NCBI GenBank assembly: GCA_903642225.1
Contig: CAHJWI010000015.1
Coordinates: forward strand, 1-64,000
DNA from: Acidobacteriaceae bacterium
GTDB lineage: Bacteria > Acidobacteriota > Terriglobia > Terriglobales > Acidobacteriaceae
Reading direction: 5' to 3'
DNA length: 64,000 nt
Shown here: piece by piece, positions 18,022 to 27,054 of the stretch
Position numbering within the stretch: the first letter of the stretch is position 1
Layout: each line of letters begins with the position of its first letter
Made by a program: the position numbers and the translations under genes
The notes under the pieces: generated by a model
Seen by the model: the letters and a program-made list of their open reading frames with translations, nothing else
What the model was told of the DNA's origin: nothing
The model's database searches: none

Positions 18022-19616
18022 GCCGTCGTCGTCGGATGCAGCACCGTCCAGTGCGCCGCATCCCCCGCACGCACCGGCAGGTTAAAGTCCGCTTCCGGCG
18101 TTTTCCATCGGTACTCCACTGTCCCCGCCCCATCGTTGAAACTCAACTCCAACACAGGTATGTGCACATACTTCAAATAAGCATTGAACACCGGCGTGTA
18201 ATCCCCACCCAGGTGCTCGTTAAAATACCCGATAACCTCTTCTGTAAGTATCGTCTTGTACTTATACGTCTCCGCAAAGCCATGCAGCGTCGCAAACCAT
18301 TTCGCGTCGTCGTTCACAGCGTTGCGCAGCGTGTTCAACAGCAACGCGCCCTTGAAATACTGGTCGCGGTCCGGCGCCTGATTGATCCCGCGCGGCTGCA
18401 GAATAGCCCGCTTGTTGTACACCATGGTTTTAAAGCTGTTGACATACTTCACCTCATCCGCGTGGCCGTACATCGCCTCCACGTACACCGCCTCCATATA
18501 CGTCGTGAACCCCTCATGAATCCACATATCCGCCGGATCCGCAGCAGTTACGCTATTCCCAAACCACTCATGACCACTCTCGTGAATCAGGATAAAGTCG
18601 AACCGCGGACTGATCCCCACACCCGTCCAGTCGTCATGGTTGTTGTGCAGGTAACTGTTATGAAACCCATTGCCATACGCCACGGCGGTCTGGTGCTCCA
18701 TGCCAGCGTACGGCACCTGCACCACCTTGTATCCGTCCCTTATAAAGGGGTACTCTCCAAAATATTTCTGGTACACCTGCAGCATCGGCTTCGCCTGGGC
18801 GAACTGTACCTTCGCCTTCTCCAAATCCTCCGGCAGCACATAGTAGTCCAGCGACAACTTACCCAAATGATCACCAAAATGCGAGTAAGTCCCGATATTC
18901 AGGGCAATATCATAGTTATTGATCGGGTATGTCACCTTCCAGTCCCACCGCGTATACCCGTCATGCAAATCCCTTGACCCGCGCAGCCGCCCATTGCTCA
19001 CCGCGGTCAGGCCATCGGGCACGGCAATGTGCAGGTCAATTCCCTCCTGCGGCTCATCCCGCCACTGGTCCTTGTTGGGCCACCACACCCGTGCTCCCTC
19101 GTCCTCGCAACTGGTCACGATCCATGGCCTGCCCACCGGATCTTTTGAAAACACAAACCCACCGAAACGCCCAACCTCTTTCGGCATGCCGTGGTAGGCA
19201 ACCGTCATCTTGTACACCTTGCCGCGCTTCATCCGCTTCGGCGTATCCACAAAAAACGTGGCACCCTCTCGCTCAAACGTCAGCGCACGCCGCCCCATCC
19301 GCACGCCGTCGATCGACAACTCCGGCACCAGCTCCAGCTGTATGCGCGAGCCATCTGCCAGCATCCTGAACCGTATGGCGTTCGTCCCTCGGATCGACCT
19401 CTCCACCGGGTCTACGCGCACATCCAACGAGTAATGCAGCAAGTCGTTGTTGGCCCGGTATGGCCCATCTCCACCCAGCAGACGCTGACCTTCCGGCGCA
19501 TCCGTTGCCGCCGCAAATATCTTCTCCGCCACGACCGGCGGCCTAGTCGCACCCGCCTGCGACAGAGCAGAAGCACTCACCAAACCCAAACAGCACAACA
19601 GCAAAACAGGACGCAT
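17682..19616 (-). CDS. M1 family aminopeptidase-like metalloprotease, with out-of-frame 3' extension
   Basis: Start ATG 19616 follows AGGG and gives a signal peptide (RPVLLLCCLGLVSASALS). The zinc site is HESGHEWFG (His345, Glu346, His349) with the third ligand Glu368 in WIHEGFTTYME. The substrate loop AGMEHQTAV replaces the classical GAMEN. Homology should end near YIGVDEDPD at about 17945. The last 85 or so codons read through the GH16 gene in another frame and give Arg/Met-rich nonsense. So the natural stop has been lost. The catalytic domain is intact and activity is likely kept. Confidence 0.87.
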   Translation of the reverse strand: MRPVLLLCCLGLVSASALSQAGATRPPVVAEKIFAAATDAPEGQRLLGGDGPYRANNDLLHYSLDVRVDPVERSIRGTNAIRFRMLADGSRIQLELVPELSIDGVRMGRRALTFEREGATFFVDTPKRMKRGKVYKMTVAYHGMPKEVGRFGGFVFSKDPVGRPWIVTSCEDEGARVWWPNKDQWRDEPQEGIDLHIAVPDGLTAVSNGRLRGSRDLHDGYTRWDWKVTYPINNYDIALNIGTYSHFGDHLGKLSLDYYVLPEDLEKAKVQFAQAKPMLQVYQKYFGEYPFIRDGYKVVQVPYAGMEHQTAVAYGNGFHNSYLHNNHDDWTGVGISPRFDFILIHESGHEWFGNSVTAADPADMWIHEGFTTYMEAVYVEAMYGHADEVKYVNSFKTMVYNKRAILQPRGINQAPDRDQYFKGALLLNTLRNAVNDDAKWFATLHGFAETYKYKTILTEEVIGYFNEHLGGDYTPVFNAYLKYVHIPVLELSFNDGAGTVEYRWKTPEADFNLPVRAGDAAHWTVLHPTTTAWQTTSGTRESFKVDTESAYIGVDEDPDRSSLERPGYTLSCMTSSMGRMDRYRMPQSGRRRQVEEALGTTSWRPIRRARRMRLFEMGCWRLRLGGSTLPEATVWRGSTRLRGW

Positions 19617-19667
19617 ACCCTGAAGCATAGCCTCAAGCTGCGTCCCGCCCTGATCGTGCTCGCTACG

Positions 19668-20063
19668 CTATCTCTGCCCGCTTAGCTTTGAGGCAGCAGC
19701 GGCCTTCTGATCGCCCTTCTTTTCGCCCGCACTCTGGTTCTTCTTCGGCTTGCAGCTGCCCTTCTCTCCCGCCTTTTTGCCCGGCACTGGCTCAAACCCC
19801 GGCCAGCACGCCTGCGCACTGCTCGGCTTCTCGCCAGAAGGCTTCTTCTGCGCAGACTTCTTACCCGGCGTCTTTTTTGTATCGGCGCCTTGAATGTGGT
19901 TCCGCCCCGCAGCCGCCTTCGTGTTCGCCGACTTCGTCGCAGGCTCGGCCTTCTTAGCCGGCGCCTTCTTCGCCGCACTCGTCTTCGCAGCCGTTGTCTT
20001 TGCCGGTGCTGCCTTCTTCGCAGCCGTCTTCTTTGCAGGTGCAGATTTCTTCGCAGTAGCCAT
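19668..20063 (-). CDS. Histone H1-like Ala/Lys-rich protein
   Basis: 131 residues. The first 50 residues are repeats of AKK, PAKK and TAAK, the composition of eukaryotic H1 tails and of bacterial HC1/HC2-like nucleoid proteins. The second half is Lys/Gly/Ser-rich but contains a distinct Cys-bounded segment, ACWPGFEPVPGKKAGEKGSC, which suggests a small folded or metal/redox element. It probably binds DNA non-specifically. ATG 20063 is clear. It lies 51 bases upstream of the M1 peptidase gene on the same strand. Confidence 0.75.
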   Translation of the reverse strand: MATAKKSAPAKKTAAKKAAPAKTTAAKTSAAKKAPAKKAEPATKSANTKAAAGRNHIQGADTKKTPGKKSAQKKPSGEKPSSAQACWPGFEPVPGKKAGEKGSCKPKKNQSAGEKKGDQKAAAASKLSGQR

Positions 20064-20168
20064 GCACCACTATGAGGGCAACCGCCGCACTCTGGTTATC
20101 TGCCCCCTTCCAACCTCTTCACCACAGCAACACAGCACGGCCCTGTATCCATACCAGTCAAACGGACC

Positions 20169-20591
20169 CTACCTCAACCGCAGCCGAATCGGACCCTTCG
20201 CAGTCGACGGCTCCACCACCTGCCCCGCCTGCGTAATCACAATCAGCCCCCGTGCCACCATCCGGCGCGCCGCCGCCCGAGCCGGTTCCATCAGTGGCTG
20301 CCAGCTCTCCGGTTTGTCCGCATCTCCCATCGCTCTAGCCGCCTCACTCGGGCAAATCGTCTTCCCCGCCCCTCGCTCCTGCAACAGCTGCAGGATTTTC
20401 GCTTCCATTGCGGCCTCAGCCGGTCCCGGTTTCTTCCCCCGGCACGCATCGCTGCAAAATCTCACACCCTCCCAGTCCCGCTCCCACTTTTTCCGCCACT
20501 CAATCGTGCGCCCACAGGCAGCGCAGCTCTTCGCGGCCGGCACCCCACTGGCCACACTTCGTTCGCGAACTGACTTCTTCCGATCCGGCAT
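20169..20591 (-). CDS. DUF2256 and DUF3253 domain protein
   Basis: 140 residues. The N-terminal half has the Cys-rich DUF2256 pattern [14 protein letters not shown]...RFCSDAC, a probable zinc ribbon. The C-terminal half ([35 protein letters not shown]) is DUF3253, a small winged-helix-like domain. The fusion of the two is common. A nucleic-acid-binding role is likely from the fold, but no function is known. The gene is divergent from tyrS, 48 bases away. Confidence 0.8.
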   Translation of the reverse strand: MPDRKKSVRERSVASGVPAAKSCAACGRTIEWRKKWERDWEGVRFCSDACRGKKPGPAEAAMEAKILQLLQERGAGKTICPSEAARAMGDADKPESWQPLMEPARAAARRMVARGLIVITQAGQVVEPSTAKGPIRLRLR

Positions 20592-20639
20592 CTGCTAACC
20601 CGCTGACTTGCTCGCTCGCTCTCTCGCTGCTCTACTCAG

Positions 20640-21923
20640 ATGAGCATGTCCAACGCAACGCCGCATACCTTTCCGCCCCCCGCCGCACAGCTCGACCTCA
20701 TCACCAAAGGCGCTGCGGAAATCATCCCGCTCGACGACCTCTCCCGCCGCATCGAGCAATCGCTCGCCACCGGCAAGCCCCTCCGCATCAAGGCCGGCTT
20801 CGACCCCACCGCACCCGACCTCCACCTCGGCCACACCGTGCTCATGCGCAAGCTGCGCCACTTCCAGCAGCTCGGCCACACCGTCATCTTCCTCATTGGC
20901 GACTCGACCGCCCTCATCGGCGACCCGACCGGCAAGTCGCAAACCCGCAAGGCCCTCACCCGCGAGCAGATTACCGCCAACGCCGCGACCTACCAGGAAC
21001 AGGTCTTCCGCATCCTCGACCGCGATAAAACCGAGGTTCGCTACAACTCCGAATGGCTCGACAAGCTGAGCTACTACGACCTCGTCAAACTCCTGAGCCA
21101 GTTCACCGTCTCCCAGATGCTGGAGCGTGAGGACTTCCACAAGCGCTTCAACGACGAAGAACCCATCGCCCTGCACGAGCTCATGTACCCCATCGCCCAG
21201 GGCTACGACTCCGTCGCGCTCCAGTCCGATGTGGAACTCGGCGGCACCGACCAGAAGTTCAATCTCATGCGCGGCCGCGACCTGCAGCGTCACTTCGGCC
21301 AGCAGCCCCAAATCGTCCTCACGATGCCCATTATCGAGGGCCTCGACGGCGTGCAGAAAATGTCCAAGTCCCTCAACAACGCCATCGGCGTCAACGAGCC
21401 CCCCTTCGACATGTTCGGCAAGCTTATGCAAGTCTCGGACGACCTCATGTGGCGCTACTGGACTCTGCTCACCGACCGAACCCAGGCCGACATCAACGCC
21501 ATGCAGGCCGCCGTCGCAGACGGCTCACTCCATCCCATGCAGGCCAAAAAAGACCTCGCCCGCACCATCACCGCCGGCTTCCACGGCGAAGAATCCGCCC
21601 AGCGCGCCCAGCAAAACTGGGCCACCCAGTTCCAAAAAGGCGGCACCACCGAAGACACCGAGCACCTCACCCTCCAGCGGGCCGATCTGGCATCGGGAGG
21701 GGCCGGGTTTTACTCGTTCGATAAGCTACTCGTCCAAGCAGGATTAGCTCCGAGCATGGCTGAGGCGCGACGGAAGCGAGCGGAGAATGCCGTCAAGTAT
21801 GCAGAAATGCCTAATAGCACTGACTCACTTACCCCCGCTCAAGCTACTTTTAACATGTACGAGTTCCCGGTAACTTTTATGGTGAAGCTAGGTAAGAAAA
21901 CAAAGCTAGTGACCATCGAATAG
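20640..21923 (+). CDS. tyrS: Tyrosyl-tRNA synthetase
   Basis: 427 residues. Class I motifs are LHLGHTVLM (HIGH) and [10 protein letters not shown] (KMSKS). [13 protein letters not shown] marks the TyrZ-like subtype. An S4 RNA-binding domain forms the C-terminus ([20 protein letters not shown]). It charges tRNA-Tyr. Two starts are possible, ATG 20640 and ATG 20646. From about 21690 to the stop the codon choice changes abruptly: CTA, TTA, GTA, CGA and GCT replace the CTC, GTC and GCC used before. This suggests the 3' end has a different history from the rest. Confidence 0.95.
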   Translation: MSMSNATPHTFPPPAAQLDLITKGAAEIIPLDDLSRRIEQSLATGKPLRIKAGFDPTAPDLHLGHTVLMRKLRHFQQLGHTVIFLIGDSTALIGDPTGKSQTRKALTREQITANAATYQEQVFRILDRDKTEVRYNSEWLDKLSYYDLVKLLSQFTVSQMLEREDFHKRFNDEEPIALHELMYPIAQGYDSVALQSDVELGGTDQKFNLMRGRDLQRHFGQQPQIVLTMPIIEGLDGVQKMSKSLNNAIGVNEPPFDMFGKLMQVSDDLMWRYWTLLTDRTQADINAMQAAVADGSLHPMQAKKDLARTITAGFHGEESAQRAQQNWATQFQKGGTTEDTEHLTLQRADLASGGAGFYSFDKLLVQAGLAPSMAEARRKRAENAVKYAEMPNSTDSLTPAQATFNMYEFPVTFMVKLGKKTKLVTIE

Positions 21924-22009
21924 TCAGGCCCATCTGTCCACACGAATCGCGTCTAAATGCATCGGAGCAGCGTGGTACCTTCCACAAGCATTCTTGCTCG
22001 GGAGCTCCT

Positions 22010-22170
22010 ATGCTGTCGTGTCCAAATGCAACGCACTCAACACCATGACCGGGCTTCCCGTTTGGGCCATCGTCGTCTCCATCCTCTTCTTTCCCTTCGG
22101 ACTCCTTGCCCTTGTTGCAGGGCGAAAGCCAGCCGTCTGTTGCAACTGCGGCTTCAGGTGGCAGACATAG
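22010..22170 (+). pseudogene. Small zinc-ribbon membrane protein gene, one-base frameshift
   Basis: GGGAG at 22000-22004 precedes ATG 22010, which reads MLSCPNATHSTP and stops. Adding one base after 22023 joins it to the next frame and gives MLSCPKCNALNTMTGLPVWA, then a membrane segment (IVVSILFFPFGLLALVAG), then RKPAVCCNCGFRWQT and a stop at 22168-22170. The repaired 53-residue product has the CPxC...CxxC zinc pairs of a known small zinc-ribbon/transmembrane type. As written, translation could only start at GTG 22018 or ATG 22045 and would lack the first CxxC. The 3' end overlaps the convergent MBL gene by 17 bases. Confidence 0.65.
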
Positions 22171-23053
22171 CAGCAACCACCGCGCCCCGCACATCGGTAG
22201 TAAGCCTCACCATCGGCAACAGATGGTCATGTGGAAACACCACCAGCCACCCCTCCGCCACAGCCCGCGCATAAAACCGCTTCCGCTCCGAAATGACCGC
22301 CATCGGGTCCAGGTCAAACCCCATGCCCCAAGTTAAATCCAGGTGCGCCGCCGTCGGCACCAGGTCCGACACAAAGCACGCATGCTCGCCCCTGCTCCGC
22401 ACATGCACCACCATCATGTGCGCCGTATGCCCAGGAAAGCACTCGACCGACACCCCCGGCAGTAACTCCAATTCCTCACCAATAGCAACATTCACCGCAC
22501 GCATCTGCCCGGTCGCCAGCAGCGGCTCGTAGTTCTCCGCCACATAGCTCACCCGGTCGCGCTCAAACTGCCGCCGTCCATGCTCCACCTCGCCCGCGTG
22601 CGCCACATACTCCGCGTTGGGGAAGTACGGCCGCACGACCCCAGCCTCATCCAGCACCGAATTCCACCCGCAATGATCCCAGTGCAGATGCGTGTTGATC
22701 ACCAGGTCCACCTCCCCTGGCTCCACACCCGCAGCATGCAATGACTGCGGCAACACCTGCTGCGTCCCATAGATGCCCTGAAGTTTCGGCGACAGCTTGT
22801 TGCCAAAGCCCGTCTCCACAAGCACAGTCTTCCCATGGAGCCGCACCACCAGGCAGTTCAGCCCAATCGGAATCCGGTTCAGCGCATCCGCCTGCACCTT
22901 GCGCTGCCAAAGCACCTTCGGCACCACGCCGAACATCGCTCCACCATCAAACAGCGCCGTCCCGTCCGTACACACAATCAGCTCCGCCTCGCCAACCCGT
23001 GCCCGGCCGCGAACCAACTCTTCCGCACCACCCGCCAACTGCACCGAACCCAT
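22154..23053 (-). CDS. Metallo-beta-lactamase fold hydrolase
   Basis: About 299 residues from ATG 23053. The zinc-binding HxHxDH motif is NTHLHWDHCGWN, with further ligands in FPGHTAHM and CFVSDLVPTA. It resembles quorum-quenching-lactonase-like or general MBL-fold hydrolases. A longer start at 23089 is rejected because it would lie inside the rpsU terminator hairpin. The substrate is not predictable from sequence. It is convergent with the small zinc-ribbon gene. Confidence 0.88.
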   Translation of the reverse strand: MGSVQLAGGAEELVRGRARVGEAELIVCTDGTALFDGGAMFGVVPKVLWQRKVQADALNRIPIGLNCLVVRLHGKTVLVETGFGNKLSPKLQGIYGTQQVLPQSLHAAGVEPGEVDLVINTHLHWDHCGWNSVLDEAGVVRPYFPNAEYVAHAGEVEHGRRQFERDRVSYVAENYEPLLATGQMRAVNVAIGEELELLPGVSVECFPGHTAHMMVVHVRSRGEHACFVSDLVPTAAHLDLTWGMGFDLDPMAVISERKRFYARAVAEGWLVVFPHDHLLPMVRLTTDVRGAVVAAMSAT

Positions 23054-23079
23054 CCGTGCATCGTAGATCCACACAAAGC

Positions 23080-23105
23080 AAAAGGCCACGGCAGTTGCCG
23101 TGGCC
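23080..23105 (-). terminator. Intrinsic terminator of rpsU
   Basis: Read on the minus strand, a perfect 10-bp stem GGCCACGGCA / TGCCGTGGCC with a 2-base spacer is followed by TTTTGCTTTG. It begins 21 bases after the rpsU stop. Confidence 0.8.
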
Positions 23106-23126
23106 CTCTTCGTCGTTACAAAACAA

Positions 23127-23324
23127 CTAATCCTGTTCCTTACGAACCTTCTTGCGATTCCGCTTGCGTGCCAATGCTTCCTTCACACGCTTCTTCTCGC
23201 CAGGCTTCAGGTAAAAGGAGTGGCGCTTAACTTCCTTGATGATGTCTTCCTGCTGAACCTTCCGCTTAAAGCGGCGCAGTGCATTCTCAAGGGGCTCGCC
23301 CTCCTGGAGGCGTACTTCTGCCAA
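23127..23324 (-). CDS. rpsU: 30S ribosomal protein S21
   Basis: 65 residues, the usual length. The sequence AEVRLQEGEPLENALRRFKR and KRHSFYLKPGEKKRVKEA are standard S21. The start is TTG 23324, with GAGGTG about 8 bases upstream; reading further upstream adds unrelated residues. S21 binds the anti-Shine-Dalgarno region of the 30S platform. A strong terminator follows. Confidence 0.95.
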   Translation of the reverse strand: MAEVRLQEGEPLENALRRFKRKVQQEDIIKEVKRHSFYLKPGEKKRVKEALARKRNRKKVRKEQD

Positions 23325-23395
23325 TGTAAAAACACCTCGCCTTCGGGCCAACGGGCCATCTGTAAGCATATCCCAAATACCCTACCCTCGCAGCC

Positions 23396-24097
23396 CTACT
23401 CCTGCACCACCTTCACAAACACACCATCCGGCAGCGTCTTTCCACCCAGCAGATGGATTGCCCCATCCTTCACAAACCCCCGCAGCAGCTCGCCGGACAC
23501 AGGCCGGCCAACTGTCGCAGAACGTGGTACCTCTACCCCAACCGCGGGCCGAGCCGGCGCAAGCGCCCCCTTCCGCTCATGCGGAGCGAGCAGCGTCCCC
23601 GTCTCGACCTCCCCGCTCCTCCGCCCCATCCCACGATCCATGGCCTCATTCGCCAGCCGGTCCGCATCCTTGTTCTTGTGCCGCAGCGCGTGGCTGATCT
23701 GAAAGCTCTCCAGCTTCCCAATCCGACGCTTCGCCTCTTCAAACAGCGGCCGCAGATCAGGACTGTTCACCTTGTACTTGCCCTGAATCTGCTTCACCAT
23801 CAGCTCGGAGTCGCTCACCACCCGCACATGCATCCGGCCCTGCGCAATGGCCCACGCCAGCACCCCAAGCAACCCGGAATACTCCGCGTAATTATTCGTT
23901 CGATTTCCCAAAAACTCCGACAACTCCGCCAGCGTCTTCCCCTCCGCCGTCGCAATCACCGCACCATATCCACTCGGCCCCGGGTTCCCCCGAGCTCCCC
24001 CATCGCAGTGCGCATACACCACATCAGCAGCACCAGACGCAGCCGAACGCACCGGCCCTGCCGCCCGTGCAGCCCCAAAAAGATCCCCTGAACTCAT
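23396..24097 (-). CDS. Ribonuclease HI-like protein with C-terminal extension
   Basis: 233 residues. The RNase H core covers about residues 25-145 and has all catalytic acids: Asp in AHCDGGARGNPGPSGYG, Glu in NNYAEYSGLLG, Asp in VVSDSELMVKQI, and HKNKDADRLANEAMD. It degrades RNA in RNA-DNA hybrids. The form lacking the basic protrusion resembles archaeal/Sulfolobus-type RNase HI. The last 85 residues, ending GAIHLLGGKTLPDGVFVKVV, have no family I recognise. The gene is 25 bases from the bestrophin gene on the same strand. Confidence 0.88.
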   Translation of the reverse strand: MSSGDLFGAARAAGPVRSAASGAADVVYAHCDGGARGNPGPSGYGAVIATAEGKTLAELSEFLGNRTNNYAEYSGLLGVLAWAIAQGRMHVRVVSDSELMVKQIQGKYKVNSPDLRPLFEEAKRRIGKLESFQISHALRHKNKDADRLANEAMDRGMGRRSGEVETGTLLAPHERKGALAPARPAVGVEVPRSATVGRPVSGELLRGFVKDGAIHLLGGKTLPDGVFVKVVQE

Positions 24098-24122
24098 CCT
24101 CTAACCTCTCGCCGACCGGCCT

Positions 24123-25037
24123 CTACCAAAGCACGCCCGCAACCGGCGCAACCGCCTCCGGCAAGTGCTTCTCGCCCAGCGTCTGCCGCAGATTGATCTC
24201 AATCGTCCGCGAAATCGCACTCAGCGGTACGTCATAAATTGTGTTGTCGAACGGATCTTCCAAGTCCCGCCCCACCTGGTCCAACGCCAGAAAGATAAAC
24301 CCCACCAGCGTCGACCCCAACGGCGTAAACCACCCCATATTCTGAACCAGCGCCAGCGGCAGCAGCAGGCAATACATCTGGATAAACATCTGTGGATAGA
24401 AGTTGTACTGCTTCGGCATCGGCGTGTTCTTGATCCGCTCCGACCCACCCTGTGCGTCCGCCAGGTCATTCAGCGTGCTGTCCATCGCAGCCCACTGCAG
24501 GCTGTCCAGCCAGTCCCGCTCCAGGCACTCCCGCAGCAAGTGCCCCTGCTGAACCTGCAGCGCGTACGACACGTTCTTCTCGCCGGCCAGCGCCACCAGG
24601 TCGTCTTCCGACAGCAGCCCGTGCAACTCGTCCAGTGGCGGCAGCCCGCGTAGCGCCTGCTTCAGCGCATTTACATACGCAATCTGCAGATACACCAGCC
24701 GCCCCTGCACCGCAATCACCGTCTCCCGGTCCGCAGCTTTCATCCAGCGCACATTCGTCACGACCTGCCGGCCCCACGAACGCGAATTGTTCACAATCGC
24801 GCCCCACAGCGTCCGCGCCTCCCACCAGCGCGAGTAGCTGCTGTTATTCCGAAACGCCAGCACAAGTCCAATCGCCGACCCGAACAGCGCCACCGGAATG
24901 TGCGGCAGCGCCAGCCACTGCCAATGCAGCACCTTGTACCCCAGCACAACCGCACCGTCGTACAGAAACAACAGCAGCAGCGGCATCCCCACATACGCCA
25001 GCAACCGGCTATAACTTGGGCCGCGAGGAACGATCAT
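24123..25037 (-). CDS. Bestrophin family anion channel
   Basis: 304 residues. Family motifs are FRNNSSYSRWWEARTLWGAI, WGRQVV and the pore-to-cytoplasm region QVGRDLEDPFDNTIYDVPL. Four membrane segments are visible (near residues 15-35, 40-60, 215-235 and 240-255). Bacterial bestrophins form pentameric channels in the inner membrane; eukaryotic ones pass chloride and bicarbonate. Its start overlaps the carbonic anhydrase stop by 4 bases (ATGA-type coupling), which suggests bicarbonate as the physiological ion. Confidence 0.9.
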   Translation of the reverse strand: MIVPRGPSYSRLLAYVGMPLLLLFLYDGAVVLGYKVLHWQWLALPHIPVALFGSAIGLVLAFRNNSSYSRWWEARTLWGAIVNNSRSWGRQVVTNVRWMKAADRETVIAVQGRLVYLQIAYVNALKQALRGLPPLDELHGLLSEDDLVALAGEKNVSYALQVQQGHLLRECLERDWLDSLQWAAMDSTLNDLADAQGGSERIKNTPMPKQYNFYPQMFIQMYCLLLPLALVQNMGWFTPLGSTLVGFIFLALDQVGRDLEDPFDNTIYDVPLSAISRTIEINLRQTLGEKHLPEAVAPVAGVLW

Positions 25038-25735
25038 CCCTGACCTGTCTCCCCATCGGCGCTCACAGCCCCATCGGTGCCGACCGCAGCATCCTTGCTC
25101 AGCGTCGAGTGAAACTGCCGCGTCTCCACGTCATGAATCAGCACATCCCCCGACGCGATGTCATACACCCAGCCGGAGATCGTCAGCTCACCCCGCGCCA
25201 TCGCTCCGCGCACCGACGGATGCGTCTGCAAATGCGCCAGCTGCAGCAGCACATTCTGCTCCGTCAACGACCGCAGCGGAATCTCGCCATCGCCCTGCAA
25301 CGATGCCGCCACACTCTTTGCCGCCGCCGCATTTCGAAGCCAGCTCTTCACCGTCGGCATGCCGTCCAGGTTACTCTCGTCAGCCTTCAAAGCCTTCATC
25401 GCGCCGCAGTCCATGTGCCCGCAGACCACCGCATGCTTCACCTTCAGTGCGTCCACCGCATACTCAATCACGGCACTCACACCGCCCATCATCTCGCCAT
25501 ACGCAGGCACAAGGTTGCCCACATTGCGCGCCGCAAAAATCTCGCCAGGTTTGCTGCTCGTAATCGTCTCCACATCGATCCGCGAATCGGCACACGTAAC
25601 GATCAGCGTGTGTGGCTTTTGCGGCGTCGTCGCGGCAACCTGGTACTCCGCACTGTGCTCAGGATAAATCTCCGTCTGAAAGCGGCGTATGCCCTGCTTC
25701 AACCGGTCAAGCGCCTCATCGTTCACGTTGGCCAT
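25034..25735 (-). CDS. Beta-class carbonic anhydrase
   Basis: 233 residues. Zinc ligands and the Asp-Arg dyad are present: Cys48 and Asp50 in VTCADSRID, and His107 and Cys110 in GHMDCGAMKAL. It interconverts CO2 and bicarbonate in the cytoplasm. It is the first gene of a two-gene unit with bestrophin. ATG 25735 is used. The 250 bases upstream separate it from a divergent ferritin-like gene. Confidence 0.93.
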   Translation of the reverse strand: MANVNDEALDRLKQGIRRFQTEIYPEHSAEYQVAATTPQKPHTLIVTCADSRIDVETITSSKPGEIFAARNVGNLVPAYGEMMGGVSAVIEYAVDALKVKHAVVCGHMDCGAMKALKADESNLDGMPTVKSWLRNAAAAKSVAASLQGDGEIPLRSLTEQNVLLQLAHLQTHPSVRGAMARGELTISGWVYDIASGDVLIHDVETRQFHSTLSKDAAVGTDGAVSADGETGQG

Positions 25736-25985
25736 CCGTCAAGTCCTTCCTGTACAAAACTTCCGGATCAAGAGTAGTGGATGCAGCGAGCGAACAACTA
25801 CGCCGATCGATGGAGAACGGTCTTTCTGCGTGTTCGCAACTTGACCTCAACCCGTAGGATACGCGCCCTCCCATCTGCATCCAAAAGCGGCCACCGGGAA
25901 CAACACTGCACCGCGATTCGGGTTCTAAACACCAAACCCAGGGCGTCAAACGAACAACGGCAGGGCTGGCTAAAAGGAGCAGGGC

Positions 25986-26891
25986 ATGGAAGAGCAATCG
26001 GTATCACTCAAGCAGCAACAGACTTCGCGGGTCAACCGCAGGCATTTCCTGGCGGGCGCAGGGGTCGGCATCGCCGGTGCGGTTGCCGCGGGCGCAGCGG
26101 TCCTCGGCTGCGGCAATAACACCGTTTACGTCGACGCGCAGGGGCAAAGCGAATCAGATGTCCTCAACTTTGCCCTCAACCTCGAATACCTCGAAGCCAC
26201 CTTCTACTCCTACATCGTCCAGGGCAAAGACATCGACTCCAGCCTTACCGGCGGCGGCCCTGCCCCACAAAATCCGCCACCAATGATCACCTTCGCCAAT
26301 CAGCAAAGCGCCGACCTCTTTGCAGAGATCGCCTTCGACGAAATCTCCCATGTCGCCGCCCTGCGCAGCGCCCTCGGCACGCTCGCCGTCGCACGCCCCC
26401 AAATCAACTTCTCTGCCCTCGCAGCCATCGGCCCCACCAACTACATCCAGCACGCCCGCCTCTTCGAAGACGTGGGCGTCACCGCATATGCCGGCGCTGC
26501 CGCCTATCTCACGAACAACAACGTCACCGCCGCCGCCCAGATTCTCGCGGTTGAAGGCTTCCACTCCGGCGCACTCCGCCTCCTCGCTATCCAGCAGAAC
26601 GCCACCTACCCCGCAACCCTCGCCGGCTACGTCCCGCCAGACGGCTACGACATCATCCCCGCCGACCCCGGAACTGTTGCCCTCTCGCTCGCCGGCCCCA
26701 CCCAGGCCACAGGCGGCTTCTTCGCCACCCAGGCCCCCGGCACTACCGGCCAAACCAACACCTTCAGCGGCTTCGCCTTCCGCCGCACCTCATCGCAAGT
26801 CCTCACCATCGTCTACGGCTCCGTCACCGCCGGCACCACCAGCGGAGGTTTCTTTCCCTCCGGTGTCAACGGCAACATCAAGACCGTCTAG
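25986..26891 (+). CDS. Tat-exported ferritin-like domain protein (lipoprotein)
   Basis: 301 residues. The N-terminus has a twin-arginine signal (NRRHFLAGAGVGIAGAVA) followed by a lipobox-like AAVLGC. The Ferritin_2 four-helix domain carries Glu/His pairs in LNLEYLEATFYSYIV, EIAFDEISHVAALRSAL, LFEDVGVTAYAG and LAVEGFHSGALRLLA, suited to a di-iron site. The C-terminal 80 residues are Gly/Thr-rich and typical of the family. Proteins of this type are widespread in acidobacteria and related to desiccation-linked families; the exact role is not known. ATG 25986 follows AAAAGGAGCAGGGC. Confidence 0.88.
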   Translation: MEEQSVSLKQQQTSRVNRRHFLAGAGVGIAGAVAAGAAVLGCGNNTVYVDAQGQSESDVLNFALNLEYLEATFYSYIVQGKDIDSSLTGGGPAPQNPPPMITFANQQSADLFAEIAFDEISHVAALRSALGTLAVARPQINFSALAAIGPTNYIQHARLFEDVGVTAYAGAAAYLTNNNVTAAAQILAVEGFHSGALRLLAIQQNATYPATLAGYVPPDGYDIIPADPGTVALSLAGPTQATGGFFATQAPGTTGQTNTFSGFAFRRTSSQVLTIVYGSVTAGTTSGGFFPSGVNGNIKTV

Positions 26892-26950
26892 CCGTCTCAA
26901 CTCCTGGGTGCCCCATTCTTTCGCCCCGCAACACTCCTCAACCTTGCACA

Positions 26951-26977
26951 GGACCCCACGGCGAAAAGGTGGGGTCC
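26951..26977 (+). terminator. Hairpin after the ferritin-like gene
   Basis: A perfect 9-bp stem GGACCCCAC / GTGGGGTCC with a 9-base loop lies 60 bases after the stop codon. No T-tract follows, so termination is uncertain. Confidence 0.5.
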
Positions 26978-27054
26978 AGCGCAAAGCGCTCAATCGCTCG
27001 AAGAGCGGCCCCGGCCACCGCCAACCCCACTCTCTCCTCTTGCAACGAATCATC

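Noticed and set aside
24385-24393. TGTGGATAG, one mismatch from a DnaA box
   Set aside because: Single site inside the bestrophin gene, 5 kb from the skew switch, with no cluster or AT-rich element.
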